Assembly (NCBI GenBank): GCA_934436435.1
Contig: CAKSAN010000004.1
Coordinates: 124,001-188,000, forward strand
Length of the DNA stretch: 64,000 nt
Reading direction: 5' to 3'
From: an uncultured Acetatifactor sp.
GTDB taxonomy: Bacteria > Bacillota > Clostridia > Lachnospirales > Lachnospiraceae
In this document: piece after piece, positions 7,304-15,514 of the stretch
Layout: the number at the start of each line of letters is the position of its first letter
Numbering within the stretch: position 1 is the first letter of the stretch
Position numbers and translations under genes: made by a program
Notes under the pieces: model-generated
Told to the model about the DNA's origin: nothing
What the model saw: only the letters and a program-made list of their open reading frames with translations
Database searches by the model: none

Positions 7304-7996
7304 ATGTACAATATATTGATCTGTGATGATGAGAAAGATATCGTAAACGCGTTAAAGATATACTTAAATGACACCAACTATCATTTTCTGGAGGCCTTCG
7401 ACGGCGAGGAAGCCGTACATGTGGTGGAGACTCAGGAGGTGCATCTGGTACTGATGGACATTATGATGCCGAAGATGGACGGCATTCAGGCCATGATCAA
7501 GATTCGCGAGAAGAGCAACGTACCGGTCATCCTGTTGACCGCCAAGGGCGAGGACTCCGACAAGGTGCTGGGACTTACCGTGGGAGCGGATGATTACATC
7601 ACGAAGCCGTTTAACCCCATCGAAGTATCCGCCAGAGTCAAATCACAGCTGCGGCGTTATATGCAGCTGGGCGGCGGCACCGTTCGTCCGGATGTGATAA
7701 GAGTCGGTGGTATCGAGTTGGATGACAAGGAAAAAAGCGTGACCCTGGACGGTGAGCCGGTGGCGCTGACCCCCACGGAGTATGAGATCTTAAAACTTCT
7801 GATCCAGAATCCGGGACAGGTATTTTCTCCGAAGGAGATTTATACCAGAATCTGGAACGATCTGCCCTTGGGCAGTGAGAACACCGTGGCGGTACATATC
7901 AGACACCTGCGGGAAAAGCTGGAGATCAATCCGGCAGAACCCAGATATTTAAAGGTGGTCTGGGGACAGGGATACAAATGTGAGAAACAGGGATAA
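7304..7996 (+). CDS. OmpR/PhoB-family response regulator
   Basis: 230 residues. The receiver domain (1-120) starts NILICDDEKDIV, with the phospho-acceptor Asp near residue 52 in LVLMDIMMPKMDG, Thr in LLTAKG and Lys in YITKPFN. The winged-helix DNA-binding domain (about 130-228) contains LTPTEYEILKLLIQNPGQVFS and HIRHLREKL...VWGQGYK. ATG 7304 is chosen because AGGGAG precedes it at the right distance and the receiver fold begins there; the longer open frame to 7202 runs through the leader hairpin. The kinase gene follows 45 bp downstream. The signal sensed cannot be told from the sequence. Confidence 0.92.
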   Translation: MYNILICDDEKDIVNALKIYLNDTNYHFLEAFDGEEAVHVVETQEVHLVLMDIMMPKMDGIQAMIKIREKSNVPVILLTAKGEDSDKVLGLTVGADDYITKPFNPIEVSARVKSQLRRYMQLGGGTVRPDVIRVGGIELDDKEKSVTLDGEPVALTPTEYEILKLLIQNPGQVFSPKEIYTRIWNDLPLGSENTVAVHIRHLREKLEINPAEPRYLKVVWGQGYKCEKQG

Positions 7997-8041
7997 GAGC
8001 GGGCAGGATGCCGGGGGAGACCCCGAAGAGGAGACAGGGAT

Positions 8042-10480
8042 ATGGATAACAGGGAAGAAAACAATAGGACTGTGGAACAGGAAAAAACGGAGAATCTGAC
8101 GGAAAAAACAGCGAATATAACAGTAGGAACAGAGACATCGGAGACGAAAAAGGAACAGAGGAAAAAACAAAAAGCGGAGAAAAAGAAGAAAGCGGCAGCG
8201 CAGGGAGACAGTCTGATGGGGAGTACACTGGCGAAAGTCGTAGTCTTTTTTCTGATGATCGTTACGGCAATTGCGGGAGTGTTGGGGCTCTACGGCACTT
8301 TCATGCTGGCGGATAACGGAGCCTATACCTCCGGCAAAATGATGTTTATTCACGATGCACTGTTGAACCGGCAGGTGGATACGGATCTGTACCGGATGCG
8401 CGGCTGGTATGAGGATGGGAGCGACCAGACCATGGAGGCCTATTGCAGACAGCGAAATATCTGGGTAAAGGTGGAAGGCTATGATCTGGATACCGATGAA
8501 TTTCTGGGAGAATGGACGAACGAGGACTATGTGGACAAGACAAATGATCTGACCTATCGTCTGGAATCCAGGGTGAAACGCAGTGGTGATAATACCTATA
8601 TCAGCACGGATGTTTCCCAGATGACATACGGTCCTGCTGCGAATGTAGTAGAGTCACCTGTTTCTGCGGATGATATTCAGGCAACGACGGGAGACAATAA
8701 TCTGGCCATTGCATCCTCCGACGACGATACAGCGGCGGCTGAGGCGGAAGCTATCGAAAATCAGGATGCGGAAGGTTATCTGAATCTGGGAGACAGCCTT
8801 ACGGTGAGCGGAGAGACTTATGTTCCTCTGGAAAGAGCTGTAACGTACGCGGAACTTCTGATCCAAAATGCACAGAAAGAGGCAGCGGATGCAAAGGCCG
8901 ATACGGAGAAAACACTGGCAGAGCGAAACTTACGAATTGTGGTTACCCTGACGGTAGACCCGGAGCTGACCAAAGAAGACGAATATGCCATGATTTATCA
9001 TCAGGCAGAGCAGTTTTATGATTATCGAAATGTGATCCCCGTGGTCTGCGGAGTGGGAACCGTGCTGGCATTTTTATGCTTTGTTTTCCTGCTGTGCAGT
9101 GCCGGACATAAGAACGGCAGGGAGGGGATTACTCCCAGTGCAATTAATGATATTCACTTGGATGTGTATACAGCAATCGCTGCCATAGGAGCCTTCATCG
9201 GTCTGTTCCTGGCGGTGGAATGGATCGGTGTGAACCTGTCAAGTATGATCGAACTGATCGTTCTGGTGGTATTGTTTGTGGCCGAAGTGATATGGTGCAC
9301 CCTGTACTGTATGGAACTGGCCATTCGCCTGAAAATGGGAAAATGGTGGCAGAATACCCTCGTGTACAGAGTACTGCGGTTCTTCGGAAGATTTTGTAAG
9401 GGATTTTTCAGTGGTATTGTGAAACTGATCCGTGGCATTCCCATGGTATGGAGAACAGTACTTCTGTGTCTTGCCATCTGTCTGGCAGAGTTTTTAGGAT
9501 TGATGATATTCTATCACGATACAGGTACATTACTCATTTTATGGGCCATAGAGAAATTTATTCTGTGCGGCGCGATCACTTTTGTGGCATTGATGTGTAA
9601 AGAGCTGCAGGAGGGCAGTGAAGCACTGGCAGAAGGCAATCTGAATTATAAGCTGGATACTTCTCATATGGGACTGTCCTTCAAGGAACACGGCGAGAAC
9701 CTGAACCGCATCGGCGAGGGCATTTCCGCAGCCGTGGAGCAGCGAATGAAGAGCGAACATTTAAAGACCGAGCTCATCACCAATGTTTCCCATGACATTA
9801 AGACTCCGCTGACTTCCATTATCAATTATGCGGACCTCATCGGAAAAGAAGTGGAAGAGAATGCCGCAGCCGCGGAGAACGGTCTGGCGGCGGAGCCGGA
9901 TCCCGAAAAGGAACAGCGGCTCTCGGAGTATGCGGAAGTACTATTACGCCAGTCCAAGAAGTTAAAAAAGCTGCTGGATGATCTGCTGGAGGCCTCCAAA
10001 GCCACCACAGGCAATCTGGAAGTACACCCGGAGGTCTGCGATGTGTCGGTACTTCTGTCACAGGCAGTAGGAGAATACGAACAGCGTTTTGCCGATAAGA
10101 AGCTGGAGACCATCGTAAAGCAGCCGGAGGAGACCGTGAAGGTCATGGCGGACGGCAGACATTTGTGGAGAGTATTTGACAATCTTTTAAACAATATTTA
10201 CAAATATGCCCAGGCGGGCAGCAGAGTCTATCTGAATGTGGAGCACGACGGACAGGACGTGAGAGCCATTTTCCGAAATATGTCGGCATTTCCACTGGAG
10301 CTGTCGCCGGAAGAACTGGAAGAGAGATTTACCAGAGGGGACAAATCCCGCCATATGGAAGGTAACGGTCTGGGGCTGTCCATTGCCAAGAGTCTGACGG
10401 AACTGCAAAAAGGCAGCATGGAAATCATAACGGACGGTGATCTGTTCAAGGTAGTGGTCACCCTGCCGGAGACAGAGTAA
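8042..10480 (+). CDS. Membrane sensor histidine kinase
   Basis: 812 residues. A very hydrophilic, Lys/Glu-rich N-terminal tail (1-60) precedes the first membrane helix (about 62-86). An extracellular sensor region of about 240 residues follows, then five more hydrophobic segments (about 335-530). The dimerisation/phospho-acceptor H-box is ELITNVSHDIKTPLTSI with His near 584; the ATPase domain shows the N-box (HLWRVFDNLLNNIYKYA, near 708) and the G-box (GNGLGLSIAKSL, near 773). It pairs with the regulator just upstream. The multi-helix middle is unusual for a PhoR-type kinase and suggests a membrane-embedded sensor element. Signal unknown. Confidence 0.92.
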   Translation: MDNREENNRTVEQEKTENLTEKTANITVGTETSETKKEQRKKQKAEKKKKAAAQGDSLMGSTLAKVVVFFLMIVTAIAGVLGLYGTFMLADNGAYTSGKMMFIHDALLNRQVDTDLYRMRGWYEDGSDQTMEAYCRQRNIWVKVEGYDLDTDEFLGEWTNEDYVDKTNDLTYRLESRVKRSGDNTYISTDVSQMTYGPAANVVESPVSADDIQATTGDNNLAIASSDDDTAAAEAEAIENQDAEGYLNLGDSLTVSGETYVPLERAVTYAELLIQNAQKEAADAKADTEKTLAERNLRIVVTLTVDPELTKEDEYAMIYHQAEQFYDYRNVIPVVCGVGTVLAFLCFVFLLCSAGHKNGREGITPSAINDIHLDVYTAIAAIGAFIGLFLAVEWIGVNLSSMIELIVLVVLFVAEVIWCTLYCMELAIRLKMGKWWQNTLVYRVLRFFGRFCKGFFSGIVKLIRGIPMVWRTVLLCLAICLAEFLGLMIFYHDTGTLLILWAIEKFILCGAITFVALMCKELQEGSEALAEGNLNYKLDTSHMGLSFKEHGENLNRIGEGISAAVEQRMKSEHLKTELITNVSHDIKTPLTSIINYADLIGKEVEENAAAAENGLAAEPDPEKEQRLSEYAEVLLRQSKKLKKLLDDLLEASKATTGNLEVHPEVCDVSVLLSQAVGEYEQRFADKKLETIVKQPEETVKVMADGRHLWRVFDNLLNNIYKYAQAGSRVYLNVEHDGQDVRAIFRNMSAFPLELSPEELEERFTRGDKSRHMEGNGLGLSIAKSLTELQKGSMEIITDGDLFKVVVTLPETE

Positions 10481-10489
10481 ACTGTTTTT

Positions 10490-10640
10490 GTAACTACCCA
10501 GCCCCATTCGCAAAATCACTGCTATGCAGCTTTTCTTTTGCGAATGGGGTTACTTCGTCAAATAAATATCCTCAAAGTTTTTTACGAATGCGGGCACTCG
10601 ACGAAACTCTGAGAATATTTATTTGGCTCTGAATAGTTGC
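10490..10640 (+). repeat. Structured intergenic repeat, copy A
   Basis: A 151 bp element homologous to the one at 46140-46279. The right terminal repeat GGCTCTGAATAGTTGC (10625-10640) is identical in both; the left end (10490-10505) has drifted. Inside, CCCCATTCGCAAAA (10502-10515) pairs with TTTTGCGAATGGGG (10536-10549), and 10560-10580 pairs with 10604-10624 with two mismatches. Stems are kept by paired changes between the copies. The strand assignment is arbitrary. It lies between the kinase stop and the T-box promoter. Confidence 0.8.
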
Positions 10641-10659
10641 AAATTTTCTAAAAATAGTA

Positions 10660-10688
10660 TTGACAAAATAAAAAATAGAGATTATTCT
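10660..10688 (+). promoter_or_regulatory. Promoter of the T-box/tryptophan transporter operon
   Basis: TTGACA (10660-10665), 17 bp spacer, TATTCT (10683-10688). It starts 20 bp after repeat copy A. Confidence 0.8.
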
Positions 10689-10694
10689 AAGACA

Positions 10695-11011
10695 CAGAAA
10701 CAACAATTCATAAGTTTACCAAACCTGTGAGGAAGAGTAGTAAGCCTTAGGGAATTTTGCAGAGAGCCGTGGATGGTGGAATCACGGTAAAGGAACTTTC
10801 GCTGAATGGACTTCCGAGGCTGGCCCGAGAACAGATCAGTTTTAGGCGTCAGCGGGATTCGGACCCGTTATCAAGCCGATGGATATGATGGTATCCAGAG
10901 AAAAGTGGACACAATTCGCAAGGATATGTCAATTTGAGTGGCACCACGATGATGAGCAAAAGCTTATTACCGTCTCAAATGTATAGAGATATACATTTGG
11001 GGCGGTTTTTT
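10695..11011 (+). promoter_or_regulatory. T-box leader, tryptophan-specific
   Basis: Stem I features GAGGAAGAGTAGTAA and CAGAGAGCC...GGTGG are present. In the specifier loop the sequence GCTGAATGGACTTCC places codon TGG (Trp) at 10807-10809. The antiterminator T-box is GAGTGGCACCACGA (10936-10949); the base after TGG is C, matching the G discriminator expected for tRNA-Trp. The terminator stem is 10969-10985 with 10990-11006, followed by T6. Uncharged tRNA-Trp should therefore turn on the downstream ABC transporter. This is known T-box logic applied to visible sequence; exact 5' end estimated. Confidence 0.9.
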
Positions 11012-11147
11012 GTTATGAAAGTTTTTCAATCCACATGATGCTTGGATGCTTGCATACAACGCAGCATGTGGATTAGAAAAACGGAGCCACATTCGTATGC
11101 AAATACGAATGTGGGTACAGATGCGAAAGCATCTGGCTTTCATAACA
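11011..11147 (+). repeat. Hairpin-rich element with terminal inverted repeats between T-box and transporter
   Basis: TGTTATGAAAG (11011-11021) and CTTTCATAACA (11137-11147) are perfect inverted ends. Between them are three stem-loops: 11021-11037 with 11065-11082 (GTTTTTCAATCCACATG, one bulge), CCACATTCGTAT (11087-11098) with ATACGAATGTGG (11103-11114), and AGATGC (11119-11124) with GCATCT (11129-11134). It abuts the T-box terminator U-tract. It differs in sequence from the 10490/46140 repeat. Small MITE or structured RNA are both possible. Confidence 0.7.
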
Positions 11148-11241
11148 GTGAAAGGTTCAGTAATCTTATGAGCAAACTAATTTTATGGTATGCTCTGCAT
11201 GCCATGGTACGCAGGATGTACAGAAAGTGAGGAATAAGATT

Positions 11242-12246
11242 ATGAAGAAGAGAATTTTGGCAGCAGTATTAACCGCAGTGATGGCAATGGGCGCACTTAC
11301 CGGATGCGGCAGTAGCGCAGGCAGCAAGGAGAACTACACTATCGGCATCATGCAGTACGCCGTACACGGTTCCCTGGACAACTGTAGAGAGGGATTTTTA
11401 CAGGGACTTGCCGAGGAAGGTATTGTAGAGGGTGAGAATCTGACCATTGAGTATGTCAATGCACAGGCAGACAACGGAACCTCCGCCATGACCGCCAGCA
11501 ATTTCGTAAGTAAGAAAGTAGATATGATCTGTGCCATCGCAACTCCCTGCGCCATGGCAGCTTACAATGCAACCATGAACACTGACATTCCCGTGATCTA
11601 CACCGCAGTATCCGATCCCGTGGAGGCAGGTCTGGCTAATGAGGACGGCACTCCCGTAGGCAACATCACCGGTACTTCCGATGCTCTGGCAGTAGATGCA
11701 CAGCTGAAAATGATCCGTGAGGTACTTCCCGAAGCGAAGACCATCGGTATCATCTATACCACCAGCGAGGCCAACTCCATCAGCACCATCGCAGAGTACA
11801 AGGCTCTGGCAGGTAACTACGGATTTGAAATTGTGGACAGTGGTGTTACCGCAATGTCTGAAGTAGCTCTGGCAGCAGCGGATATCGCATCCAAGGTAGA
11901 CTGCATCACCAACCTGACCGACAACACTGTAGTAAGTGCATTGCAGACCGTACTGGATGAGGCCAACAAGGCAGGCATCCCCGTATTCGGTTCCGAGGTA
12001 GAGCAGGTCAAGGCAGGCTGTGTGGCATCCATGGGTCTGGAGTATATCGAACTTGGTAAGCAGACCGGTAAGATGGCAGCAAGAGTCCTGAAGGGAGAGG
12101 TAAAGGCTTCCGAACTGAATTTTGAAGTCATCTCCGAGCCCAGTCTGTATGTGAACTTTGCAGCAGCAGAGAAGATCAATCTGGAACTTCCCGAGAATTA
12201 CAAGACCGATGCCTACCAGTCCTTTGATGAGATCGTAGTACAGTAA
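11242..12246 (+). CDS. trpX: Tryptophan-type ABC transporter substrate-binding lipoprotein
   Basis: 334 residues from ATG 11242 (GTGAGG upstream; the longer frame to 11185 has no ribosome site). A lipoprotein signal with lipobox ALTGC (Cys about 22) means it is anchored at the outer face of the membrane. The mature part fits the ABC_sub_bind family (YTIGIMQYAVHGSLDN, ADNGTSAMTASNFVSKKVDMICAIATP, IPVIYTAVSDPVEAGL, PVFGSEVEQVKAGCVASMGLEYIELGKQTG). The Trp T-box in front and the permease and ATPase behind make tryptophan the likely ligand. The specificity rests on the leader rather than on the protein itself. Confidence 0.85.
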   Translation: MKKRILAAVLTAVMAMGALTGCGSSAGSKENYTIGIMQYAVHGSLDNCREGFLQGLAEEGIVEGENLTIEYVNAQADNGTSAMTASNFVSKKVDMICAIATPCAMAAYNATMNTDIPVIYTAVSDPVEAGLANEDGTPVGNITGTSDALAVDAQLKMIREVLPEAKTIGIIYTTSEANSISTIAEYKALAGNYGFEIVDSGVTAMSEVALAAADIASKVDCITNLTDNTVVSALQTVLDEANKAGIPVFGSEVEQVKAGCVASMGLEYIELGKQTGKMAARVLKGEVKASELNFEVISEPSLYVNFAAAEKINLELPENYKTDAYQSFDEIVVQ

Positions 12247-12303
12247 AAGGCATCCGGGTTTTACAGGCTATCGTAATATAGTAATAGAAAGGCGAGACAT
12301 TTT

Positions 12304-13185
12304 ATGGCACTATTATTAAGCGTACTGGAACAAGGAATGATCTACGGCATCCTGGCACTGGGTGTCTACATTACCTATAAAATACTGGATTTCCCGGATC
12401 TTACGGTAGATGGCAGCTTCCCCTTTGGGGCTGCCATCACTGTGCGTCTGATCAACGGTTTCGGTGTTCCGGCGATTCTCACTCTTCCCATTGCATTTTT
12501 AGGCGGAGCGCTGGTGGGCATCTGTACCGGACTGATCCATGTAAAATTAAAAGTAAGAGACTTGCTCTCCGGTATCATCATGATGACCGGTCTGTATACC
12601 ATCAATCTGTGGGTGGCAGGCTCCGGTTATGTGGCTATTTTCGATAAGGAAAACATCTTCAACAACAGTTTTGTGAACAGTATTACCCCGTCCTTTTTAG
12701 CGAATTTCAAAAATGTGATCATTATTTTCCTGATCACTATGGTGGCAAAATATCTGTTAGACTGGTATATGAGCACCAAGTCCGGCTTTCTGCTCCGGGC
12801 GGTCGGTGACAATGACACCATCGTTACCAGTCTCGGCGTAGACAAGGGACTGGTGAAGATCGTGGGTTTGTCCATTGCCAACGGTCTGGTATCCTTAAGC
12901 GGCTGTATCTATGCACAGCAGCAGAGAAGCTTTGAGATCTCCATCGGAACCGGTGCGGTAGTCATCGGTCTGGCCAGTGTTATCATCGGTACCAGCCTGT
13001 TTAAGAAGGTAACATTCTTCCGTGTGACCAGCAGTGTTGTGGTGGGCTCCATCCTGTATAAGGCATGTGTGGCCATTGCCATGTTCGCAGGCATCAGCCC
13101 CAACGCCATCAAGCTGATCACGGCCGTCCTGTTCCTGATCATTCTGGTGATCAGCATGGACAGAAAGAAGGTGAAGGCATGCTAG
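12304..13185 (+). CDS. trpY: Tryptophan-type ABC transporter permease
   Basis: 293 residues with about eight hydrophobic segments, of the branched-chain-amino-acid-like permease fold (BPD_transp_2): GILALGVYITYKILDFPDLTVDGSFPFGAA near the N-terminus and VIGLASVIIGTSL near 220 are typical of the YCHI/TrpY group. Ribosome site GAAAGGCGAG. It starts 57 bp after trpX and its last 7 nt overlap the ATPase start at 13179, indicating translational coupling. Confidence 0.85.
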   Translation: MALLLSVLEQGMIYGILALGVYITYKILDFPDLTVDGSFPFGAAITVRLINGFGVPAILTLPIAFLGGALVGICTGLIHVKLKVRDLLSGIIMMTGLYTINLWVAGSGYVAIFDKENIFNNSFVNSITPSFLANFKNVIIIFLITMVAKYLLDWYMSTKSGFLLRAVGDNDTIVTSLGVDKGLVKIVGLSIANGLVSLSGCIYAQQQRSFEISIGTGAVVIGLASVIIGTSLFKKVTFFRVTSSVVVGSILYKACVAIAMFAGISPNAIKLITAVLFLIILVISMDRKKVKAC

Positions 13186-13952
13186 AGCTTATCAACATCA
13201 ACAAGAATTACAATCCCGGTTCGGTCAACGAGCTGTGTCTGTTCAAGGATTTTAACCTGACGGTAAAGGACGGAGAATTTGTATCCGTCGTAGGAAGTAA
13301 CGGTTCCGGTAAGACTTCCATGCTGAATATTATCTGCGGAAGTATCGCGGTGGACAGCGGCAAAATCCTGATCCACGGAGAAGATATTACGAGACAGAAG
13401 GACTATATCCGTCAGCGCCGGATCGGCAGAGTCTATCAGGATCCTTCCAAGGGAACCTGCCCCAGCATGACGATCCTGGAGAATATGTCCATTGCGGAGA
13501 ATAAGGGCAAACCTTATAATCTGGGACGGGGGGTAAATAAAGCAAAGCTGGAAACTTATCGTGAGATGTTACGGCCTTTGAACTTAGGTCTGGAGGATAA
13601 GATGGGCGTGCAGGTCGGCTCCCTCTCCGGAGGACAGAGACAGGCGCTGGCACTGCTCATGGCGACCATGACACCTATTGATTTCCTGATCCTGGATGAG
13701 CACACCGCAGCGTTGGATCCCAAGACCGCGGAGATCATCATGGAACTCACCGATCAGGTCGTGAAGGAGAAGAAAGTGACCACCATTATGGTCACCCACA
13801 ACCTCCGCTACGCCGTAGAGTACGGCAGCCGCCTGATCATGATGCACGAAGGAAAAGCCATCCTCGACAAAGCCGGGGAAGAGAAGCAGAAGATTAATAC
13901 CGAAGAGATCATGGCAATCTTCAACCGCATCAGCGTAGAGTGCGGTAACTGA
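13179..13952 (+). CDS. trpZ: Tryptophan-type ABC transporter ATP-binding protein
   Basis: 257 residues from ATG 13179, which overlaps the permease end; the frame open upstream of it lies inside trpY. Walker A is GSNGSGKTS (about 38-46), the signature LSGGQRQALALL, Walker B FLILDEHTAALD and the H-loop His in TIMVTHNLRYA. All catalytic motifs are intact. It forms the energising subunit of the trpXYZ system, which ends at the terminator at 13975. Confidence 0.88.
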   Translation: MLELININKNYNPGSVNELCLFKDFNLTVKDGEFVSVVGSNGSGKTSMLNIICGSIAVDSGKILIHGEDITRQKDYIRQRRIGRVYQDPSKGTCPSMTILENMSIAENKGKPYNLGRGVNKAKLETYREMLRPLNLGLEDKMGVQVGSLSGGQRQALALLMATMTPIDFLILDEHTAALDPKTAEIIMELTDQVVKEKKVTTIMVTHNLRYAVEYGSRLIMMHEGKAILDKAGEEKQKINTEEIMAIFNRISVECGN

Positions 13953-13974
13953 CATAACTATGAATAGAAAAAAA

Positions 13975-14004
13975 ACGGAATGGCAGTGCTGTTCCGTTCT
14001 TTTT
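13975..14004 (+). terminator. Bidirectional terminator between trpZ and the AraC gene
   Basis: ACGGAA (13975-13980) pairs with TTCCGT (13992-13997) with an inner CAG/CTG pair; T-rich on the plus side and an A-run on the left that gives a U-tract for the minus strand. Confidence 0.75.
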
Positions 14005-14014
14005 ATGTAACAAA

Positions 14015-15067
14015 TCACAACAAGTGATACCCGGTGCGACGATATTCTGTGGGCGTCATATGCATCTTATTTTTAAACGTACGAATAAAATGTTCTGTAT
14101 TTTCATAGCCCACTTCGTTGGCAATATTGGCAATCGTCATATTGGTGTCATGAAGCAATACCTGAGCTTTTTCTATCCTTACCTGCTGCAGGATTTGGGT
14201 AAACGTCAGACCGGTAGCTTTTTTGATAAGTTTGGAGGCATATTCCGGAGTATAGTTGAAACGTTCGGCAACATCGTCCAGAGAAATGTTTTTATAATTA
14301 TCCTGAATAAATTGTAATAATGCAAATCGCTGTACATCTGTCTTTTTCGTGAAGACAGGCAATTCTACACTTCTCTCATAGAGGCGAATCAATAATCCAA
14401 AAATCAGAAGCAATGTATAACTGATCATTTGGTCAAAATATAATGTCTGATTAATAGATTCCCAGTAGGTATAGAGAAAGCCACGATGTATTTCGTGATC
14501 ATTTCCCGTATGAAAAATAATATAGTTATTTCCGGATTCCGAATAAATATTATTCAGAAAAAAGGTAGATAGAATATTAGCATTATTTAAAAAGTTAAAA
14601 AAGATGTTATGTAAGGTGCTTTTCTTAACCAGGCAGTTCAGAATTACACTGGTGTCATCGAAAACACTGATGTCGTGCTTGATGCCCGGCGGAATAATAC
14701 AGAGATCACCGGTGGAGAGCGTGATTTTATTATTACTGATCGTCTGTTTGCAGGAACCATCATATACATAAACGATTTCAAAGAAAGTATGTTCATGCAA
14801 AATGGAAGGAGTATAACGGTTATGACGTACAGTTATAATAGATGGATTCGTAGCAGGATCAAAAAAGAAGGAATCCTCAAAACGTGGTGGAATGGTCTCT
14901 GGAAGTTCCGGAATCATCAGGTTACGTTTTCGGATATCGTTCATATTTAAGGTTGCCAGAAATTCTTTTAAAGAATATTCCTGTTGTCGCGCATAGTAAT
15001 ACTTCTTATAAAATAATTCGTCATCATTCATTCTGTAGATATCTGTCTGCAATGCTTCATAATCCAT
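14015..15067 (-). CDS. AraC-family transcriptional regulator
   Basis: 350 residues. An N-terminal cupin-like sensing domain (about 75-145: RYTPSILHEHTFFEIVYVYDGSC, LSTGDLCIIPPGIKHDI) is followed by a helical linker and two C-terminal helix-turn-helix motifs (about 250-345: DDVAERFNYTPEYASKLIKKATG, IANIANEVGYENTEHFIRTFKNKMHMTPTEYR). Start ATG 15067 with AGGAGA in front. It is transcribed divergently from the sugar ABC/glycosidase locus, which it probably activates in response to the imported sugar. Target and effector are inferred from position only. Confidence 0.9.
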   Translation of the reverse strand: MDYEALQTDIYRMNDDELFYKKYYYARQQEYSLKEFLATLNMNDIRKRNLMIPELPETIPPRFEDSFFFDPATNPSIITVRHNRYTPSILHEHTFFEIVYVYDGSCKQTISNNKITLSTGDLCIIPPGIKHDISVFDDTSVILNCLVKKSTLHNIFFNFLNNANILSTFFLNNIYSESGNNYIIFHTGNDHEIHRGFLYTYWESINQTLYFDQMISYTLLLIFGLLIRLYERSVELPVFTKKTDVQRFALLQFIQDNYKNISLDDVAERFNYTPEYASKLIKKATGLTFTQILQQVRIEKAQVLLHDTNMTIANIANEVGYENTEHFIRTFKNKMHMTPTEYRRTGYHLL

Positions 15068-15118
15068 TTTTAATCTCCTGATTTAGAAATAACTAAAAAA
15101 ATCATTTATTATATAAAT

Positions 15119-15147
15119 AATATAATGTTATGAACAAAAAATGTCAA
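15119..15147 (-). promoter_or_regulatory. Promoter of the AraC-family gene
   Basis: On the minus strand TTGACA (15147-15142), 17 bp spacer, TATATT (15124-15119). The region to 15250 is very AT-rich and must also hold the divergent promoter of the catabolic operon (TTGATT near 15153 is a weak candidate). Confidence 0.7.
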
Positions 15148-15250
15148 TTAAATTGATTATTATAAATAATTGGAATACAACCTTATTAAGAATAGAATGT
15201 ATTTAGTAATTAAAATGAAACCGAAAAGCCAAAGGTTAAAGGAGGCTGTC

Positions 15251-15484
15251 ATGAAAATACAAAATGTAAAGGATGTGGATGCTTTCTTTTCTGTGGTAGA
15301 TCAGTGCAAAGGAAAGATAGAGCTGGTAACCGGAGAAGGAGACCGATTAAATCTGAAGTCGAAACTTTGTCAATACGTAGCCCTGGCGAGCGTGTTTGCC
15401 AGTCAGGAGATTCCCGAGATGGAATTAGTAGTGTACGACAAGGAAGACATTGTTCGTATGATTGATTTCATGGGAAAACAATAA
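15251..15484 (+). CDS. Small protein of unknown function, possibly HPr-like
   Basis: 77 residues from ATG 15251, which follows a strong AAAGGAGG; the longer frame to 15170 lacks a ribosome site. The order of hydrophobic and charged residues (VDAFFSVVDQCKGKIELVTGEGDRLNLKSK, then MELVVYDKEDIVRMIDFM) faintly recalls the HPr fold, but there is no active-site His near residue 15, so it would not be a PTS phosphocarrier. It opens an operon with the sugar ABC genes, 30 bp ahead of the ATPase. A regulatory or adaptor role is a guess. Not recognised with certainty. Confidence 0.6.
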   Translation: MKIQNVKDVDAFFSVVDQCKGKIELVTGEGDRLNLKSKLCQYVALASVFASQEIPEMELVVYDKEDIVRMIDFMGKQ

Positions 15485-15514
15485 GCATTACGAAGGCAGG
15501 AAAGGACAGATGGG

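Noticed and set aside
11042..11230. Open frame of 62 codons between T-box and trpX
   Set aside because: It lies in the hairpin element, has no ribosome site and shows no protein-like composition.
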